Origin: Amycolatopsis sp. 2-15
GTDB lineage: Bacteria > Actinomycetota > Actinomycetes > Mycobacteriales > Pseudonocardiaceae
Assembly: GCF_030285625.1 (NCBI RefSeq)
Contig: NZ_CP127294.1
Coordinates: 7,658,001 to 7,722,000, forward strand
Reading direction: 5' to 3'
DNA length: 64,000 nt
Made by a program: the position numbers and the translations under genes. Shown piece by piece: positions 61,606 to 64,000 of the stretch. Within the stretch, counting starts at the first letter, position 1; each line of letters starts with the position of its first letter. The notes below the pieces were generated by a model. It searched no databases. It was not told where the DNA came from and saw nothing but the letters and a program-made list of their open reading frames with translations.

Positions 61606-62692
61606 CCCCTTCGGACTGCTGGCCGAGCTCACCTACCGCTGCCCACTGGCCTGCTCGTACTGCTCCAACCCGCTGAACCTCGCCGACTACACCGACGAGC
61701 TGGCGACGGTCGAGTGGCGGCGTGTGCTGGCCGAAGCGGCTGAGCTGGGGGTGCTGCAGTGTCACCTGTCCGGCGGGGAACCGTTGCTGCGCCGCGACTT
61801 GGTGGAGATCGTGGCACAGGCCCACGAGCTCGGCCTCTACACCAACCTCGTGACCAGCGCACTCGGGCTCTCGCGGCCGAGAGCGGAGCAACTGCGGGCC
61901 GCCGGTCTGGACCACGTGCAGATCAGCGTCCAGGCCGATGAACCCGCGGTGTCCGACCGGATCGCCGGGACCCCGTCCTTCGGCCGCAAGATCGAGGCCA
62001 TGGGCGTGGTCAAGGAACTGGGGTGGCCGCTCACCGTGAACGTGGTGCTGCACCGGCAGAACATCGACCGCGTCGCCGACGTGCTCGATCTGGCCGAACA
62101 GGTGGGCGCCGACCGGGTGGAGCTGGCCAACACCCAGTACTACGGCTGGGCGTTGCGCAACCGGGCCGCGCTGCTGCCGAGCCGGGACCAGCTCGACGCG
62201 GCCGAGGTCGTCGTGCGGGCCGCCCGCGAGCGGCTGCGGGATCGCATGGACGTCCTCTACGTCCTGCCCGACTACTACAGCCGCTATCCGAAGCCCTGCA
62301 TGGGCGGCTGGGCGTCCCGCCAGCTGACCGTGACGCCGAACGGCGACGTCCTGCCGTGCCCCGCCGCCCAATCCCTGCCGTTGCCGCGGGCGAGCGTGCG
62401 GGAGGACTCGCTGGCGCGGATCTGGGCCGAGGCCCCCGTGATGACCGCGTTCCGGGGGACGGACTGGATGCCGGATCCCTGCCGCGGCTGCGATCGGCGG
62501 GAACTGGACTTCGGCGGCTGCCGCTGCCAGGCGTTCCAGCTCACCGGCGACGCGGCACGCACCGACCCGGTGTGCCACCTCTCGCCCGACCACGACCTCG
62601 TGGCCCGGGTGGTCGAGACCGCGAACGCCGATTCGCGGACCGATCTTCCGTTGCTCCCCCGGCCGCACCGCGCCGGCCGTGCCCGCTCGTGA
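61598..62692 (+). CDS. pqqE: PqqA peptide cyclase PqqE (radical SAM)
   Basis: A 364-residue radical SAM/SPASM enzyme. AdoMet cluster Cys15, Cys19 and Cys22 in YRCPLACSYCSNPL, then HLSGGEPLLRRDLVEIV. SPASM cysteines lie in KPCMGGW, LPCPAAQSL, PCRGCDRRE and GGCRCQAF. It forms the Glu-Tyr carbon-carbon bond in PqqA. The gene ends 3 bp before the convergent exchanger gene. Confidence 0.97.
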   Translation: MDSPFGLLAELTYRCPLACSYCSNPLNLADYTDELATVEWRRVLAEAAELGVLQCHLSGGEPLLRRDLVEIVAQAHELGLYTNLVTSALGLSRPRAEQLRAAGLDHVQISVQADEPAVSDRIAGTPSFGRKIEAMGVVKELGWPLTVNVVLHRQNIDRVADVLDLAEQVGADRVELANTQYYGWALRNRAALLPSRDQLDAAEVVVRAARERLRDRMDVLYVLPDYYSRYPKPCMGGWASRQLTVTPNGDVLPCPAAQSLPLPRASVREDSLARIWAEAPVMTAFRGTDWMPDPCRGCDRRELDFGGCRCQAFQLTGDAARTDPVCHLSPDHDLVARVVETANADSRTDLPLLPRPHRAGRARS

Positions 62693-62695
62693 CGC

Positions 62696-63766
62696 TCAAT
62701 CCGTTTCGATCGGTGCTCCGCCGAACACGGTGAAGCTGACGGCCCAGTAGGCGATGTAGAGCGCGAGCAGCACGAACCCGTGCCAGCGCCGGAGCCGGCG
62801 GGTGGCGAGGAAGTACGCCGCGAGCGCGGTCATGCCGACGAGGACCGGGAGGTGCCAGGAAAGCACGTTCCCGTCGACGTCGATGCTGCCGCCGGCGAGC
62901 AGGATTATGCCGAGCTTCGCGGTCACGCCGAAGACGACGCTGCCGATGACGTTGCCGACCCCGAGCTCGGGCGCGCCTTTGCGGGTGGGTTCGACGGTCA
63001 GGAAGATGTCTTCGAGCGTGAGCACGAGGGTGGCGATCGTCGCGCCGAAGAGCGCACCCTGGATGTGGTAATCCTCCAGGATGCCCTTGGTGCCGTAGCT
63101 GGTGATGGCGGCGCCGGCGACGAGGCCCGCCAGCGCCAGCACGGCCAGCGCGATCGCGGCCCAGCCGGGAATCGGGCGCTCCTTGTCGAACGGCATCGTC
63201 ACGACGAACGGCGGCTTGTCGGTGGGCACGTCGGCGGGGCTTCGCGGCGTCGCGTCGCCGGTCGCGCTCGTACTGGGTCCCGCCCCGACTTCCAGCTTCT
63301 CGAGGATCTCGGCGTTGCGGAAGACCGGCGTGCTCCGCTTGAGCTCCCGGGTGGCCACGTAGCCGATGAAGAGCACGAACAGCAGCACGAGCACCACACC
63401 GTAGATCGGCGTGAGCGGCGCGAAGACGATGAACGGGATCAGCACCAACGGCGAGGCGGCGAACAGCACGAGGTAGGGGCGCGGAATGTTCACCTTCGTC
63501 GGCGAAACGATCGCAGCCAGGGCGAGCACTATTCCGATCATCGAGATGGCCGTGCCGAATACGGTCCCGAGCGCGACGTCACCGAGATCTTCCACGTTCA
63601 GCGCCACTCCGAGCGCGACGTCGTCGAATTCGATCCCGGTGAAGACGATCGCGAGCAGGAATATGGAGACACGCAGGCCGGCCGCCGCACCGACGAGGTA
63701 GGTGATCAGCTTCTCCGCGCTGTAGATCAGCAATGCCGCACCAGCGAAGAAAATCACTATCGACAT
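62696..63766 (-). CDS. sodium/calcium exchanger-family membrane protein (YrbG/CaCA-like)
   Basis: A 356-residue protein with about ten membrane helices in two halves separated by a hydrophilic loop (about 165-210). Repeat motifs correspond to alpha-repeats: FTGIEFDDVALGVALNVEDLG in half one and ATLVLTLEDIFLTVEPTRKG in half two. ATG 63764-63766 follows AAAGGAA. It converges with pqqE. Cation selectivity is unknown; the neighbour PQQ enzyme needs a Ca or lanthanide ion, which may or may not be related. Confidence 0.8.
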   Translation of the reverse strand: MSIVIFFAGAALLIYSAEKLITYLVGAAAGLRVSIFLLAIVFTGIEFDDVALGVALNVEDLGDVALGTVFGTAISMIGIVLALAAIVSPTKVNIPRPYLVLFAASPLVLIPFIVFAPLTPIYGVVLVLLFVLFIGYVATRELKRSTPVFRNAEILEKLEVGAGPSTSATGDATPRSPADVPTDKPPFVVTMPFDKERPIPGWAAIALAVLALAGLVAGAAITSYGTKGILEDYHIQGALFGATIATLVLTLEDIFLTVEPTRKGAPELGVGNVIGSVVFGVTAKLGIILLAGGSIDVDGNVLSWHLPVLVGMTALAAYFLATRRLRRWHGFVLLALYIAYWAVSFTVFGGAPIETD

Positions 63767-64000
63767 AGTACCGGCGTTCCTTTCCGAGAGGGCCGAAAAG
63801 GTCAGTGCTCGGGTCGACCGACAGCCAGTCACTGCCCCCGGCATCCGATCGTCGCAGGTCGCCGTCGATTCGGCTATGCCCACTCACCCCCGTGAAATTG
63901 TGGGGACCAATGTGCCCGTTCGGCGGCGGAATTCACCGGATTCCGCTGTCGCCGGCCGCATTGTCGATGGGGCCGCCAGGACCCGCGTTCCCTGGTGGCA
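63767..64000. other. 234-bp end region without a recognised gene
   Basis: Upstream of the exchanger gene; contains its promoter. Short frames lack coding character. Confidence 0.5.

Overview
The window is very GC-rich DNA with strong third-position G/C bias, frequent GTG starts and dense operons joined by 1-4 bp stop/start overlaps. It carries a mycofactocin cluster, type VII-secretion-like proteins, an AfsR-type SARP regulator, a DUF3558 remnant and mycothiol-type enzymes. Together these indicate a filamentous actinomycete, most likely Pseudonocardiaceae (Amycolatopsis-like). The genus is inferred. I saw no rRNA, tRNA, CRISPR array or intact insertion sequence.

Layout. 0-6 kb: a Rieske oxygenase/ferredoxin operon, a decayed Lrp regulator, a WXG100-like protein with a DUF4474 effector-like protein, and fused remnants of an alcohol and an aldehyde dehydrogenase. 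6-16.2 kb: secreted proteins including a ricin-type lectin, a large SARP regulator, and a sugar ABC importer operon with two amidohydrolase-fold proteins. Direct repeats with 11-bp spacing in front of these units suggest one SARP regulon. 16.2-24.9 kb: a mycofactocin cluster (mftA, B, C, E, an SDR, F, D) continuing into a folP2-like gene, with divergent mftR. 24.9-27.3 kb: an ornithine-decarboxylase/SpeD fusion plus spermidine synthase. 27.2-31 kb: acyl-CoA dehydrogenase, MaoC hydratase and citrate-lyase-like lyase with a divergent LysR gene. 31-35 kb: cyanate detoxification (cynR-like regulator, carbonic anhydrase, cyanase, TDT-family transporter). 35.4-38 kb: a chimeric carboxylase remnant, an XRE-cupin regulator, a double GNAT and a VOC protein. 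38-47.3 kb: a biosynthetic operon with SbnA- and SbnB-like enzymes for 2,3-diaminopropionate, a TauD-type dioxygenase, an NRPS with only a partial condensation domain, and a membrane protein resembling the polymerising half of epsilon-polylysine synthetase with its own carrier domain. 47.8-52.8 kb: a tract with several decayed genes. 53-64 kb: a GAF-LytTR regulator with katG, then a PQQ module (cupredoxin-like protein, PQQ-dependent dehydrogenase, pqqA-E) and a cation exchanger.

The main points are: two ribosomal-peptide-derived redox cofactor pathways (mycofactocin and PQQ) about 35 kb apart; a split Pls-like diaminopropionate assembly system as the best candidate for an undescribed pathway; a putative SARP regulon readable from its operators; and repeated gene truncation and fusion. 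Homology statements come from recognising family motifs by eye, since no database search was possible.
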